64,000 bases of DNA, from positions 114,078-178,077 of the forward strand of contig VZRS01009497.1 of the NCBI GenBank assembly GCA_013398055.1. The letters are read 5' to 3'. The position numbers were made by a program, and so were the translations under genes. This document shows positions 46,216-59,300 of the stretch, piece by piece (the first letter of the stretch is position 1; each line of letters begins with the position of its first letter). Under the pieces are notes generated by a model that saw only the letters and a program-made list of their open reading frames with translations, ran no database searches and was not told where the DNA came from. The DNA is from Ifrita kowaldi (lineage: Eukaryota > Chordata > Aves > Passeriformes > Cinclosomatidae).

Positions 46216-49200
46216 TTAGCCATGAAAACTCCCATTGCAGTGGGATTGTCTAAATGGTTGCACGATGCGCTGTATAAATCAGAAGTCCAGCATGATGCCT
46301 CCCCTCTTCAGCCACATGACAAGGCTGATGGTGGGGCCACTCTCCAGGAGGTGCTGCAGGCCTCTATCCCCAGCCACCAGGTCCCAAGCCAGAAACAGCT
46401 CAGTGCTGAACCCCCCACTTTGCTCCTACATGCCTCCAGTAACCCCATCTCCAGTGTCTAAACACCACCATGAGGGAAGGGCCCTGGCTGCTGTGAACAC
46501 AGGTCATATTCATGTCCTGAGTGAGTCTCCATACAGATGTTGGACGTGGAGATACACAGAGATTTGTCCCACACTCTTCTCCTCAGGTACTCTTTCCAGG
46601 CCCTCCCTTTAGAAGTAGTAAAGTGTGGCAGCAATAAAAGTATTCAAAGCGTTTAATTGGTATGGCTTTTTTGAACCTTGATCTGAAAGTTGCCTCAGGC
46701 ACTCAATGCTTTTGAACATCTGCCACATCTTGTCTCTTGCCTGTTGTATTTCATCTGTGAACTAAAAGCACAGCAAAGTGTAATTTACCACCACCAGGAA
46801 CTTGAATGTCTTTCACCTTCATTTCTCTGACCCATCATTCTGAAAATAATAATGAATGCAAAAGGTAGAGGTTTTTTGGTATCACTGTGAAACTTTCTAA
46901 CAAAATTCTTCGCCAGTGCTCTGATGTTTGACATGTGCCTGAAAAACCATGCTCCTTGGAGACCATGAGGTGTTTGGCCTTGGAGGAAGATTGTTCTAAG
47001 TCTATAATTTCTCACCCTGCCAGTTTTATGACCCTCTGCCTGATGAGTAGGAAATTATTTTACTAATCAATATGGGGGAGATCACTGAGGGGAAAGTATT
47101 TCCCGATCCAGAATTCCATAATGGATGAAAGTCCCTCTGAAATACCACATTATTTTCAGAATATATTAATGCAATTGTCTTGTGTCTGCACAGGGGTGCA
47201 CTGAGTGTGACTGGGATGGAGCTGACTGTGTTCATAGCAGCTTACATGATGGTCTTTTGGGATTTCTGGCTAAAACAGTGTTGATATATTTTGGCCATTG
47301 CTGAACTGCACTGAAAAAGCAAATATGATCTAATTCTGGTCTCTTCTGCCTATAAAATTTTCTGCAATTACACAACATGTGTTTAAAAGCTATTAAAGTA
47401 TCAGTGAACAGGTATTGGTGGACTTATGATAGATTTACACTCATGTCCGGGAACAGAATTCAGTCCCAGTTCTCCAGCTGAGCAGGAGAAAAAAGGGTTG
47501 TCTTGAAGTCTCAATTTAGAAAAGAATACACAGTGTTTTGTTTCTCTGTGTAGCACAAAAGCAGACAAAGGGAGAATATATTTATGGGTACATCCTGTTT
47601 CTGGTTTACAAATACAGGAGGAAAAAATTAATCACATCTTAAATATACAGTAAACTGCAGCTCTGCAAATGAAGACGTAGTGGAACACTTTCCCCACTCT
47701 CAAATGAGGAGGCTTGCTGGCAGGGTCAGAGCTTTGAAGTCACCCCACAGGCATTTGATGGTGTTCCAGATCCTGTTTACCTCTCGTGGCTTACTGGTAA
47801 TGTTTACTTTCTACAAGAAGGAGGTTTAGGGAAAGGGCCAAATGGGACTTTCCCCCTGCAGCAGCACTGGCTGTGTATGCTTCTGTACCATGGGGACTCT
47901 GTTCCACTGGCATGCAGAGAGCTACAAGGGAAGTGTTGTGCCATGATGTCCCACACATCCTTAATGTCCCTTCATCAGCATGTCGTAGTCAGATACCTGC
48001 CTTCATCTGGAACAGCCCTAGGCACTTCTGCATGTGAATTTCACTCAGGTGTCCCAGGTCAAATACTGAAGCTATTGGACATCATGTTCTGTCAAGACAT
48101 TCTTGTTTGCATCCTGTGATTACTCAAGAACACAATAGCAGGCACTACTTTACATGTTCTGCATGAAATAGTGGTTCTTGGAAGCAGAATGTGCTAAAGT
48201 CGAGTTTTCTTAAATATCTCATTCTGCGTAGTAAAAGTATCTTGTTTTATGAAGGTTGCTGGTAAGTGACGCTGGTCACAGGTTCCCCATTAGATTATAC
48301 ACAAATGTTTACAACCTGCTGGGATACAAGTATCTGGGATTCCCGAGGTGATGTGTCTGGGTTACAGCCAGGCCAGAAAAGAAACGGCCGTCAAATTTCA
48401 TCCGGGATAATATGAGAGCAAAATCTTTATCAATAGTAAAAACCAGTAGAACTGAGGGAAAGAAGAGATGTAGAGAACTTATTTTCAGGTCAGTTCAGTA
48501 GTCCTTGGTTACCCCGGGCATGTAGGAATTTGAATTGCAGAATGATGAAATGATTTATTGTACAAATTCCATGGCAGCATGTGGAAAGCATACCATTTAC
48601 ACACCAGTATTATTCTGTGGCCTGAAGAAGAACCCTTTTCCATGGGAACAAATTGTCTTTTCATACCTCATCTGGAGCTGAATCAGTTTACACTGGCTGC
48701 AAATTTGACCCTGTGTTTTCAAGTTATCCACCTGCCAGATCCTCACAGTGCTTGGCTGCTTAGGAAGGACATTTTCAAATCTCACTTTGTTTTCAAAACT
48801 TGGACACTAACAATATGTGCACAATATTGGCAAATACTTATGCTCCATTTCTGGACCTATGATACATCTGATTTCACTATCTGTAAGGACTGGCAAGAAT
48901 ATCCACACTAATATTTATGCAAATAACATATAAGACTACTGAGCCACTGCATAATTTGACTAGCTATGGAAATCTTACCACAAGGGTTGTCACAGGAATG
49001 AGGAAGAACAATTATTTTTAACATCCAGACTGATGGCCAAAAGCAGTACCTTTCTCCCCAGAGTGGTGAAAATTACACAATGTGCTACAGGGCTGAGCAG
49101 CCCTGAAGGGTGTTTCAGGTTTCCAAGTCCATAATTTGTTAAAGTAGCTCAGTAGCTCACAACACCCACAGGTTTTGGGTAGTGTGATTAGTGCAGTGTT

Positions 49201-49529
49201 AAGTTTCTGGTTATGAGTACATCTACAATAATTACCTTTTATGACCAGGGAGACACTCCCAAATGCTATGTCTTGTACAAAGGATAAATTGACTAATAAG
49301 TATTTGAACAGCTTGGCCATCAGCACATATCAAAGTTTAAAGATAACTGGATGTAACAGTTTTAATTTACAGTCAGGACAACTTAGGACAAAGTTGAGTT
49401 AAAACTTCAGGAATAAGGAAGAACAGAAATGTAACAGAGGTTTGGAAATTCTTTGTCTAGAAACTTAAAAAACAGGTTCAACAAACACCTATCAGCTGTA
49501 ATCTAGATCTTTCATCCTACCTTAGGGCA

Positions 49530-49585
49530 GCAGATGTACCAGGAATCTCAAAGCTCCTTCCGACCACAGTTCTGTCATTTCTAAC
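49530..49585 (+). mobile_element. Short CR1 LINE 3' tail
   Basis: GGAATCTCAAAGCTCCTTCC, then ACCACAGTTCTGTCATTTCT, resembles a decayed CR1 end (normally CCTTCCAACC..ATTCTATGATT). Only the tail is recognisable. Confidence 0.5.
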
Positions 49586-52500
49586 CAAAGTTAACAACAG
49601 CAGCTCCATTGCATGAAAATATCTATTATCTTTTTCACAGGCTAAGCAATATAGCAAAATAGCCTCTTTCTTAAAATGCAAAGGAAATTCCTATTTTCTA
49701 CTGCATCCCACAATGATGACTGACAAGAAAAGTTATGCACTGAGGCAGAGCCAGGAGAGGAATACTTATGGACATTCTGTATCACACAGCTTTAAAAAAT
49801 GCACTTGCTACTAAGGTAAAGAAACCTGGCTTATAAAATGATTTAAACTGCCACAAAGAAATGACATCCAGAAATACTATAAATGAGATCACTCACAAAG
49901 CCTGAATTATAAAACAGCGTCATCATGCAGAAATATTTATCTGTGTAGTTGTAACACCTTACACTATGGAAGTCTGTTAAGAAGACACATGCAGACATCC
50001 CTGCCTACAAATGTAATTTTGTGTTAGTCAAAGCTCATAAACAAGTGAGAAAGGAGCAGAGAAGGTACAACAGGCAGAACTGGCTGTGTTGCTAGAGCTA
50101 TTTTTGGATGCTGATAAGTGAATCAAAGATGAAGAGTATTTGCATGCTATTTTGTGTCATGTCTAAGTTTCCCTGGAGTGTAAATGGGGTTTATTGTAAT
50201 CATGGAAAAGCTTCTGGTGCACAAAGAAATTCAAGTGGAAAAACAACAGTTCTGGGCTCCTCTTTTCCCTGGCAAGTTGAATGGCCAGCATGAGGTAGCC
50301 CAGGTCTCTGCAAAGTTCACACTCATCAATTCCTGCACCTTGTTGCCAGTAAATCCAGTATTGGAGAGTCAGCAGACAGCAGTGCTGTTTATAAGCTGAT
50401 ACTTGGTTTTCAATAGGTTCCTGACTCATACAACCTGAAGATCATGGAAATGAGTATCAGACTCTACTCATGTGGTGCTTCCCAAATGAGCTGAGACCAT
50501 CAGTAACATCTGAAATCTCTCCAACTTCCGCAACTTCAAGAGGTATTTTTCTGTCATGCTAAAGTTTCTGTGGATCACCACAGATACTTTATCACCCTAA
50601 TTGCTCTGATATATTGTATAAGACTCATTATTTGTTGTAGCAGTTGTCTGACAAACAGGGAGGGGGGCCCTCCTGGCCAGTGAAAATCAAAGGAGGCCTT
50701 GTTTTGTTCTTGCTATTCAGCAACTCAACTTTTCTAATGATACCTTTACTCACAGGCAACCTCAGACAAATCAGGTACTCTGTAATTACCACCTGAGAAG
50801 GGTGGTAGCAGAACGTGCATTTTGTAAGATGAAAGGGACGAGAAAAGTCTTTGCTGTTAAACTTGAGATCAGCCTCTGGTTCCTCAACAAGAATCTGCCT
50901 CCCTGCTACATCCTGCAGACACCGACAGCAAGGGAAGCATATGGCTGCAAACAGTGAGAAAAAAGCCACGGGAGAACTGTGGACATCCAAGTTTCTTGCA
51001 TTCTCTTGAAGCAAAGAATAATCACAAGGGATACGCTGGTGGTCTGTTCTGCTACAGAGTCATTGCTTCTTGCTGTGAGGTTGTGTTCTGATGATTAACA
51101 TCACCAGCTGGATCTTTGGTCCTTGCTTTGGCCTTCCTGCGCTTATCTCATCCATGTCATCAGAGCTCTTTGTGGTTTAAAAATCATATAGAGAAGTCTT
51201 CATTCCCTTGGTCCTGGCTCCAAGACCATCAGAAACATTAAAAAAATGTTGCTGGAAAGTGAAGGAAAATTTCGAGACTTTCAGCCCAAATAGCTGCAAA
51301 CAGGTAAAGAGTGCTGGACAAAACTTATCCCTAAGGATGTAGCACTATTTACAGTCTTATCTAAATGCGTGGAATTTTAGGTGCAGAAAGCAGGTCAGTC
51401 TGCAATCCATTCCTCTGTGCCTGAAAGCAACTTTACTATGACAAGCATATGACCACCAGCTAAAAGGGCTGTCTTTGAAATCTGCATTCTTGACAGAGTA
51501 GTCTAACTATCTGAAACAAAATCTGTCACTTCCTTTGTACTTGCAGTGCTTTTACATCTCCATCTTCCTTTGCCTCTCAGCAACTGCTTCTCTGTAACCT
51601 TTAGAAAACGTCCTCCTGCTATTTATCCTTTCCTTTTAGGAAGCTTATCCATGGGAAGGAACTAAGATAGTCTCCTGATTCTGAGACTCCTCTTCAATCC
51701 TCTTCATTTTTCTCTGACCTGCAATGAACCTCTGCATTATTCAAAGAGCAAGAAGGGAGTCAGAGATCTGGAAAATGCAGTGCAAGTCTTAGTCCAGCCC
51801 TCTGTTCAACAGCAGGATGATCTGTAGCTTTGCCTTTTCCAGCAAGCACTTGCACAATGAGTCTCCTCGAAACCTACAATTCAGAAGATCCTTCAATCTG
51901 CTTGAAGAAAAACTCCTGGGTTTCTCAGACATTCCCATTAAAAAACTATCTCTGACTAAGCCACACTCTAACCTACACTAAACTAAGCTAGAAGAGAATA
52001 GCAAAGCAGGGGACTAGAAAAACAGCAGAGAATGCCTGGGATTCCTTTCTGGGAATGAATGCCTGTCCAGCTCTATTATCTATAATTTGACCACTGACAG
52101 AAAGTTATTCATGTGAAGCAAATCTCTACTAAATGGAACAACGGAGCCACAGTTAATCTTCAGATTAACTCAAAATGATTAAGAACAGAAGTACCTACAA
52201 AACCAGAGAAATAACAAACAATGATGAAGAAACCTGGAGAAACCTGTTCACTTGAGACAATTCAGACAAGAGCTCAAAAGTGTCAGAAAACTAAGCAGGG
52301 GCTAAGAGTGCAGTGTTTCGCTCTGAGAGCATATTAGATAACTTGAACTTTGCCTTAAAAGATTCCTACACAGAAGAATGCATTTTAAGAGTACTTGTGG
52401 CTTTAGCACATACCCCTGTGCCCAAAGGGCATTATTTATTGTGCTTCAGGATTGCAATTTTCCATTCACGATATTAATTTGGATTAAAAATTGCCAGTAT

Positions 52501-52810
52501 TCAGCCAAGTACTTGGTTGTGTCTTGCTGCTTGAAAACCATCTTCTTCCCATTCTGGGAGACACTTGGATGCTACCCTGACTTAAAACTGCTACATCTTG
52601 CAGCTCCTTGTTGTATACTTTACCCCTCTTATATTCCACAACGTTTTTACGCCAAGTGTGCTATGCCTAGTGCCCAAAATCAGAATGCAGAGAACAGCCC
52701 ATCACCACAGGAAAGGGAACAGCATCTGCCCAGCTCTGCTCTGCAGTTCCCTTTTGGTGACAATGTGAGTGTTGGGGCATCCATTCAGTGCAGGGAGCTC
52801 GGGGTGCAGC

Positions 52811-53419
52811 TGCAGGCTGAGGTCTGGGTGGGAGCCCCAGGCAAGGGACTGTGAAGTGCCCATCCAGGGGAGAACAAAGGGCATGGGGATCTGCGGCCTG
52901 GCCTCGGAGACATGGCAGGAGCCAAGGACCTTGGACTTTTCCATACTTAGATTGGGAAGGTATAAAAGTCCAGGGTTTCCTCTGTTTGGGGTACCTCTTT
53001 GGAGGCACCAGCTTGAGCTGGTATTTTGTTATTAAACCATGATTAAATTATTTTAAGGCTTGAGATGTCTGAGGCTCTGTGATAGTAAGGAAACATGGTG
53101 TGACTGTGTGAGTGTGGGGGATGCAGCTGCGAAGTGTCCTCGATCCCTGCTTGGGTGGTGCAGGTGTGACTGCCAGAGTGGCTCCTGGATGGTCAGACAG
53201 GGAAGTTTCCTTAGCACTGAGGAACAGGCTCAGCAGGTGGGTTTTTAAGTGACTATGTGGAGTCCAGCCAGAAGCCAGGAAAGCAAGCCAGATGCTTCTG
53301 TGGGAAATTTTCTTGCCCCAGTGTTAAGCAAGTTAAACCAGACTCTATGGCTTTCATTCCTTCAGGCAAAATCTGTGCAGGTCTGACTCTTTTGTTCTCA
53401 GGGCTTGAATGAACAGTGT
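52811..53419 (+). repeat. 609-bp duplicated block, copy A (left of a single N)
   Basis: Identical to 53421-54029 at offset 610 apart from one seen substitution (53128 G versus 53738 T). The two copies abut a single N at 53420, the pattern of overlapping contig ends that were not merged. Confidence 0.97.
52961..53036 (+). promoter_or_regulatory. TATA box, hairpin and ATTAAA: LTR-like promoter/poly(A) core
   Basis: TATAAAAG at 52961-52968 is followed by a perfect 6-bp stem with a TTGA loop (53007-53022) and ATTAAA at 53031-53036. This spacing (TATA to poly(A) signal 70 bp) resembles the U3/R region of a retroviral LTR. No internal retroviral genes were seen, so a solo LTR is one reading; an ordinary promoter is another. 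The same set occurs at offset 610 in the duplicated copy. Confidence 0.35.
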
Positions 53420-53420
53420 N
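53420..53420. other. Single-N gap between the two 609-bp copies
   Basis: N exactly at the junction of copies A and B. Confidence 0.85.
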
Positions 53421-54029
53421 TGCAGGCTGAGGTCTGGGTGGGAGCCCCAGGCAAGGGACTGTGAAGTGCCCATCCAGGGGAGAACAAAGGGCATGGGGAT
53501 CTGCGGCCTGGCCTCGGAGACATGGCAGGAGCCAAGGACCTTGGACTTTTCCATACTTAGATTGGGAAGGTATAAAAGTCCAGGGTTTCCTCTGTTTGGG
53601 GTACCTCTTTGGAGGCACCAGCTTGAGCTGGTATTTTGTTATTAAACCATGATTAAATTATTTTAAGGCTTGAGATGTCTGAGGCTCTGTGATAGTAAGG
53701 AAACATGGTGTGACTGTGTGAGTGTGGGGTATGCAGCTGCGAAGTGTCCTCGATCCCTGCTTGGGTGGTGCAGGTGTGACTGCCAGAGTGGCTCCTGGAT
53801 GGTCAGACAGGGAAGTTTCCTTAGCACTGAGGAACAGGCTCAGCAGGTGGGTTTTTAAGTGACTATGTGGAGTCCAGCCAGAAGCCAGGAAAGCAAGCCA
53901 GATGCTTCTGTGGGAAATTTTCTTGCCCCAGTGTTAAGCAAGTTAAACCAGACTCTATGGCTTTCATTCCTTCAGGCAAAATCTGTGCAGGTCTGACTCT
54001 TTTGTTCTCAGGGCTTGAATGAACAGTGT
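53421..54029 (+). repeat. 609-bp duplicated block, copy B (right of a single N)
   Basis: Second copy of the block. After it the sequence continues uniquely toward the third serpin; before copy A it continues uniquely to the left, so a true locus would probably hold one copy. Confidence 0.97.
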
Positions 54030-54449
54030 GCTTTTAATTTCTATTTCCTCTCAAGAAAAAGCTCTGAGAAAATTCAAACTGAAAGAGAATTAAACCCATG
54101 AGTACTTTATGACTGATAGGAACTGCCTTCAGAGCTTCCTAAATACCAGATAAGCCTAGTATCTGGTTGGGTTGATATGTAAATATATGTTGGCAGTGAT
54201 AACTAAGCACTTGTTACAAAGCACTGTTGTAAGTGTTAGTGCTTGCATATACTCATGCAAATACTTGCCTACCCACACAGTATATCAACCTAAACGTGAA
54301 GAAAGATTGTTTTTCAGAAAATAACACCTGAAATATACTACTTCTTATAAGTAGGTTGCTCTGTCCCTGCTGCCTATGCCTTGCTGAAGCAATATAAGAC
54401 AATGATCAGACTTCCTCGGAGACACAGACGAAAATGAAGAGTAATGAAA

Positions 54450-54489
54450 AGTCCTGGGCTAAACTTAGGATATAGTTTAGCCCAGGACT
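54450..54489 (+). repeat. Perfect 16-bp inverted repeat with 8-nt loop, intergenic
   Basis: Arms 54450-54465 and 54474-54489 are exact reverse complements around TAGGATAT. It lies about 1.7 kb before the third serpin's first coding exon. Function unknown. Confidence 0.93.
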
Positions 54490-55829
54490 AAATCAGTGGG
54501 CTGGTTATATCAGTATAATTGTTTCTACTACAAAAACTGTATGTTGCATTCAGTGGTGCCACTTCTGATGTCAAAATACATCAAAATTTGAAAAATTTAC
54601 TTTTTACAGGTAAAACCCCCTCTGAAATCACCTTTGTTTCTAGGAGTTTGCTTTCTTTTTTTATAACTACTTAGAATTTTTTTACATCTTAGTATGCATT
54701 TAAAATTGCAACTACTTTCTGAACTCCTAGGGATATGGAAAAATTCAAAATTCCTCAACAGGTCCCCTAATTATACCAACTGGTTGCAACAGACAGGAAT
54801 ATGATTCATCATGAGTGAAATTTATGCTGCCACTGGGAGTGGCAATGGTTTTATATCCCATTGCTCCAGAGGCCCCATCAACAAGCTCGACTGTCACGTT
54901 GACACCGTCAGTCCCGAGGAGAAGGTAAATATCTCCATGATCTTTAATTCTAAATGACAGAACTAGGAAATGTCCAAGGATTGATAAGTCCATTAGTAAT
55001 ATACATACGTGCTTGGCACATCTCTATGGCATGTGACATATTTTGAGCAAGGGAGAATATTTCCAAGTTGCATACATTAAAATGTATAGGCTGTGTGATG
55101 AATCTGTGCTTAACTTGCACAATGGTACTTCTAAACTTCTAAACTTTCCAAGTGTGTGTCTAAAGATTAAAAGCATTTGCCACTTCTTCTGTATGACCCA
55201 GATTGGTAATTTATAAGAGCATAATCTTTCTAAAATGCTCCATCTTTCAAATGCTTATATGGAGAATTTAATTCTTCTTGTGTATTGGGGAAATATGTTT
55301 ACTACATGTGTGGAGGAAATTATTCAGACTCAGCTAGAATCAAACTAAAAGTGACTTAGAATAGTGCAACTTCTAAAATATTGAACTGACTTTCTTATGA
55401 TCAGATGCTTCTACAACACTTTACTGGATGAAGACACTGGGAAAAGTCTTTCATGAGAAAGGAACTCTGTTCTAGGTCTAAGATATGAAGAGTTTTGCAG
55501 AACATTCAAGATGATCTGCTTGTAATTATTGTGCTTGTAACTGAAGGGTGTCTGAAAAAAAGAGTTTAAGCTGCAGATGAAATAAAAAATTATGACTGGA
55601 ATTTTCTACTACTGCACAATGTGTCTCAGTTGAAAATCTTACTAAGTGAGCCTGTCTGTAGCTCCATTTTCTGTCGAATATTTGTTAAGCAACCAGTTTT
55701 AGAAGGACACAGTATGTGAGGCACAGCTGACTAATACACACAAAGTTTTTAGAGATCAAGAGTAAGATATGATCAAGGGTTTAATTAATAAGTGCTATGC
55801 CTGGAAGACTTGAGGCAAAAAGATGAGAG

Positions 55830-55835
55830 TATAAA
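55830..55835 (+). promoter_or_regulatory. Possible TATA box upstream of the B11/B3-like serpin
   Basis: TATAAA about 290 bp upstream of the first coding exon. Ov-serpins have a short noncoding first exon; one could run from about 55860 to an AAG|GTGCTG donor near 55961. The donor is weak and nothing else supports it. Confidence 0.22.
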
Positions 55836-56140
55836 CTGAGCTGGCAGTGTGGTCAGGGCAAAGTTAGGGCTAAGTGGCAAGGCCATAGCTATTGCATGAG
55901 CTGGAGGAGCAGCTCAACTCAGAATACTGTTTCTGCAAATGTGTTTCTTCTGCTATTCAAGGTGCTGGTTTTCAGATCACTGTGAAATGCCAAATGTGAT
56001 GAAAAGGGAATTTCCATGAAATACAGAATAATACAGCCAAGCTATTGCAAAAAACTTTCCAGGGCATCTAAACATAGCAGGTATAAGGATGAGAAGCCTA
56101 AATTATTTTTTCCCTTGTTTCAGGTGACCATAGTGCCACG

Positions 56141-56308
56141 ATGTGCTCTCTCAGTGCCGCCAATGCCAGGTTCTGTCTTGACTTTTTCAGAGGGCTGAAC
56201 AAAAGAAAAAGAAATGAAAACATCTTCTTCTCCCCATTAAGTCTGTCAGCTGCCTTTGGAATGGTTGTCCTTGGAGCCAGGGGCAGCACATTAGAACAGA
56301 TTGAGAAG
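56141..56308 (+). CDS. B11/B3-like serpin coding exon 1 (residues 1-56)
   Basis: 168-nt coding part of an exon beginning at 56124 after TTGTTTCAG; donor GTAGGT. Contains NENIFFSPLSLSAAFGMV and LGARGST. Confidence 0.95.
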
Positions 56309-59300
56309 GTAGGTCTCCTTTGCTCTGAAAAGGGAATGGTGGCAAGATAGGAGCCAAGAAGCTGATTGTACCATCTGATACAGTTCCTAAACATCCAAAG
56401 GATTGATACACACAGTGAGCCCTTTAAAAACACATTATGCTGTTGCTAATACCACACTTCTTCAGACTAAGCATTATTATTGAATTGACTGTTCAATGAA
56501 TACACCAGTGCTAAAGAAAGTGTTTTGGAGGTATCCCTGCCCTCTCCAGGGCTCAGAAGAGTTCCTTCCCTCTAATGTGGTTTTCTGCCTTCTCTGGACA
56601 CCCAAAGCCTCCTTTCTCATGTAGAAAAATTTGAAAGATTTCATGCACTCACCATCTACTAAAAATACTTGTTCACTTGCAAGGATCTCATGGTAAAGAA
56701 CAAATTTCCCCAGGGTCTGTGTCTGGCTGTGTTTTGGGATAGGCTTGCAACACTTCTTTAGCTTTGGAGTACCGCCACTCAGCTGCATTCACCCAACATT
56801 TACATTGCAGGTCTTTCATTTCAGAGAAGTTTTGAGCAGTACGAGACAGGAAAACAGATACCCTTCTGAGGAGGTAAGACACAATTGCAGCTCTGAGCTG
56901 AAGCAACAGGAGCCAGTTTGTCAGCCTTTCTCCTTGAAGGCAATCACTTAATCAGAAAGCACAGCAGAGCTGATCAGCCTCTCCATCTAGATTTGAAGAC
57001 CTGCTTATTACTGTTCCTTTATTAGTTATTTAAGGGGCCTTGTGAGATCACGCATTTCGACAGCTGAGCCTTCTCATTACAGGTTTCTAACCAAAACAGC
57101 AGTGCCAATCTAAAATGTGATAAGTGCTTCAATTGCCACCTGCAGAAGTTTGACTACAGAGCATGATAAAGGCACCTTGGAGCTTGCTTCTCCCAGTCTC
57201 TAGACCAGCAGCCCTTTGCTTAGTGTGCACAGAGATATCACTGTAGGATACAATGTGCTTTGGAGGTGAACTGGTGCGGGCCTGAAGGGGAACTGTTTTG
57301 TCATTATGTACATCTGGCACAGGGGGGACAGGAGGTGGTGTCTCGGTGTATTTATTCCAATGCCTGTATCAGCTGGGTGGAGTAGGGTTTCTCATGCAGA
57401 GAGAGGCTGCAATTCACCCTCAGGTCCAACTTTGCATAGGGAAGCTCAAGCCTACCACGAAACATCTGTTTTCCTGTTTGAAGTGTGAAGAAGACGAAGG
57501 AGTCCATTCCCAGTTCCAGGCTCTGTTGGCTGAAGTCAGTGAACCCGGACCAGGCTGTTGTCTCACCATTGCCAACAGGCTCTTTGGAGAAATTACTTAT
57601 CCATTCTTCCAGGTAAGTGACCGTGGTGTCCCTTGTAACAGCTCCTACGAGTGGGGAGCTCAACAGAATGTCTTCTGTCATAAAACATGAAGGGACATGT
57701 GCCTTTTTTACTCATTTCTTTCTTGCTGGTCTACTACATGGAATTATCCTGAAGCCATGAAATCATCTATCTTATAAAAATCATCGCAATTTGTACTTTC
57801 CAGCAATACTTGGATTCCACAAAGAAATTCTATCGAGCAGAACTGGAACCAGTGAATTTTAAATACACTGAAGAAGAAGTCAGAGACAAAATTAACTTCT
57901 GGGTTGAAAATGAGACAAAAGGTAAAGAAAAAATGTGCAGGTTGGTTTGCAATTGGACCACTTAGGAGTATCACTCTCCACTTTTTTTTCCAAAGATAGC
58001 AAGATTTTTATATATGAAACACCTGCACTATTTTTTTTTCTCAACAGGAAATAAATGTAGTAAGAGGAACAAAAATACCTTGAGTTCCTTGGTTCCAAGG
58101 CTGTACATAAATTTCTTGTTATTTTTACCTGACACCATTATACCACTTCTCAATTTTAAAGAAATTACTATTAATAGTCGAAGTCAGCTGATTGCCGGAA
58201 CAATGTAATAATTCTTCTTAATTCATTATTTTTGAAGGTAAAATCAAAGACCTATTTGCTGCGGGTTTTATTGATCCTTCTACTGTACTTGTCCTGGTCA
58301 ATGCTATATATTTTAAAGGAAAGTGGGCAGTAGAATTTAAGAAAGAAGACACTAAGGAAACATATTTCCACCTGAACAAGGTACAGTATCGGCAGGAACT
58401 GAAGCAGCTGGGGGATGGAGGTCTGATGTCTGTCTCCTGTACCAACAGATGAGGGCTTTCCTCCTTTCTTTTATCCCAAGACAAATCTGTGGTCTTCAGT
58501 CAGAACAGAAGGCTGTATTTCTCTCCAGTTTCCTAACCAAAGATGTAGATGTTTGTACCAATTCACATCAGAAGTTGTTCTTGTGCAGCTGAGATCCTTG
58601 TTGGACCAAATCCACTGAGTACATGCACTAACTTTGTTGGGGATTTTGCAACTAAGAGTGCTGTTTCAAAAATAGTCTACTCTCGAGATTGAGGATTCTG
58701 TTTCTCTGCTGCTATTTATGACCAGAACAGTATGTGCTTTCCAGAAAAAAATGTACTAAAGACAAATTATCTCAGGGGAATGTATACATTATTCATGAAG
58801 AATTTAATTTATGGTTGCATCAGATGTATCAGTTTCCTCATCTGACATGCCAGAAAAAAAGAAGGGTGTAATGATGAAGTTGTGAGTAAAGTAATTTGGC
58901 ACCATTAGAAAGGGAAATGTAGTTTTTCTGCTTCTAAAACGGATAACTTCATTGGGAATACAGTTGAGAGGAACACATCAATGCTACAAGTACGTTAAAC
59001 CCATGATCAGTTTAAATAATTCTTTTGAACTGAACTCTGACCTCAATACTGAAACCAATTAAAACCAGGGTGACAATTTCTGTATTTTCTGTTTAACATG
59101 TTTCATGTGTTCCAGAATGAGAGAAAGACAGTGCAGATGATGTTTCAAGAAGGATATTTTAACATGGCCATCATAGAGGAATTGAAAACGAAAGTCATAG
59201 AGCTCCAATACTTCAATAATGAACTGAGCATGTTCATTCTTCTTCCTGAAGATGACTGTGAGGGCTTTACTGGCCTAGAACAGGTAACACTTCATTTTCT

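Larger units (their letters stand above)
45953..52810. other. Intergenic, no recognised gene
   Basis: Holds the 11-bp tandem units and a CR1 tail near 49.5 kb. Short frames have no similarity. Confidence 0.6.
54030..56123. other. Upstream region of the B11/B3-like serpin
   Basis: Holds the 16-bp hairpin, a possible TATA box at 55830, and a minus-strand frame at 54745-54993 with protein-like composition but no identified family. Confidence 0.5.

Noticed and set aside
50628..51014. 128-codon minus-strand frame
   Set aside because: No recognisable domain, splice signals or similarity; likely chance.
52378..52854. 158-codon plus-strand frame
   Set aside because: Composition is not protein-like beyond chance and it runs into the duplicated LTR-like block; no domain recognised.
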